From assembly GCA_963855995.1 (NCBI GenBank), contig OY979724.1, positions 14,135,032 through 14,199,031 on the forward strand: a stretch of DNA of 64,000 nt. The letters are read 5' to 3'. The translations under genes were made by a program, and so were the position numbers. The notes beneath the pieces are model-generated. The model made no database searches. It was not told the origin of the DNA and saw only the letters and a list, made by a program, of their open reading frames with translations. This document shows, piece by piece, positions 63,572 to 64,000 of the stretch. The stretch comes from Muricea muricata (taxonomy: Eukaryota; Cnidaria; Anthozoa; Malacalcyonacea; Plexauridae). Position 1 is the stretch's first letter, and every line of letters starts with the position of its first letter.

Positions 63572-64000
63572 GGTATAAACTTTGTCTTTCAAATACCCCC
63601 AAAGGAAGAAGTCACAATGTGTTAGGTCAGGCTATCGAGGTGGCCACTCCACTGCATGATGCAACTTAATGACTCGATTCCCAAACAACTCCCTTAGGCG
63701 AGCAGTAACAGCACGAAGACGATGTGCTGGGGCCCCGTCTTCAACCCACCAAAGATGCCTGAATGCGCCCCCCACTTGCAGCTCAAAATGCTGCAAAAGC
63801 TGCGGGAGCACATCATTGTTGATCATTTGCAAATAATTAATGCCGTTTACACTTCTTTCGAAGAAAAACGTGCCAATTACTTGTCCACTTCCACACAAAC
63901 CAAGCCAAACTGTCCATTTCTGCCGGCTGCAACTCACATCGTAGTTGAAAGCTGGAGGGTTTCCAGCTGGAGCATATGCTCGGACGTTTCTCGAGTTAAC
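63572..64000 (-). pseudogene. Mariner-type transposase, central part, continues past window end
   Basis: Open from the window edge (VNSRNVRAYAPAGNPP) through WTVWLGLCGSGQVIG and FRHLWWVEDGAPAHRLRAV, which contains a catalytic Asp, to VEWPPR. Then comes an in-frame stop, followed by PDLTHCDFFLWGYLKDKVYT, where the LINE interrupts. The WGYLKDKVY block is typical of this DDE_3-type family. Confidence 0.85.

Overview
This is animal (metazoan) nuclear DNA. It is AT-rich and the genes have many short spliced exons. It contains orthologs of animal genes (MRTF, TAB1, NPRL3, FBXW10, DCUN1D3) and abundant invertebrate-type transposons (Penelope-like elements, CR1/L2-like LINE, mariner-type transposase, hAT and TTAA-type MITEs). 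A non-vertebrate lineage such as a cnidarian fits best, but the species cannot be fixed from the sequence. All exon models were built by hand: GT-AG borders, phase continuity across every junction, and similarity to recalled family sequences.

Left half (1-30.7 kb): every recognised host gene lies on the minus strand, head to tail. In order they are MRTF (1-4011, 3' end outside the window), an unassigned small two-exon candidate (6546-7100), DCUN1D3 (7656-8441, one exon), TAB1 (8736-12103, seven exons), an unfamiliar protein joining a PARP-type WGR domain to an F-box (12556-14592, six exons), FBXW10-like F-box/WD40 (16350-23388, eleven exons) and NPRL3 of GATOR1 (24961-30686, sixteen exons). 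Their human counterparts lie on 16p, 17p and 22q, which looks like an ancient linkage group. Introns and spacers hold foldback MITEs, Penelope fragments with hammerhead-ribozyme-like cores, and an 82-bp perfect palindrome between two long (TA)n tracts.

Right half (30.8-64 kb): a hAT MITE with 8-bp target duplications is followed by the main oddity of the window, a ~25-kb tandem array (about 32.07-56.69 kb). It has 17 units of about 1.42-1.50 kb. Each full unit is a ~1.2-kb inverted repeat (arms ~580-600 bp, 34-bp centre carrying GCGCATGCGC). Units are separated by ~280 bp copied from an intron and the first part of an exon of a NudE gene (NDE1/NDEL1). The fuller NudE exons sit just right of the array (57090-57460), but no earlier or later NudE exons are visible. 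A ~127-bp minisatellite (58.1-60.3 kb) follows. Last comes a mariner-type transposase pseudogene split by a 5'-truncated LINE with TATACC target duplications (61.5-64 kb).

The host genes are not an operon. MRTF (actin-SRF signalling), TAB1 (TAK1 signalling), DCUN1D3 and the two F-box proteins (cullin-RING ubiquitin ligases) and NPRL3 (mTORC1 restraint) are neighbours probably through ancestral linkage. DCUN1D3 promotes or tunes cullin neddylation while the two F-box proteins would be cullin-1 adaptors, so three of the genes touch the same ubiquitin system.
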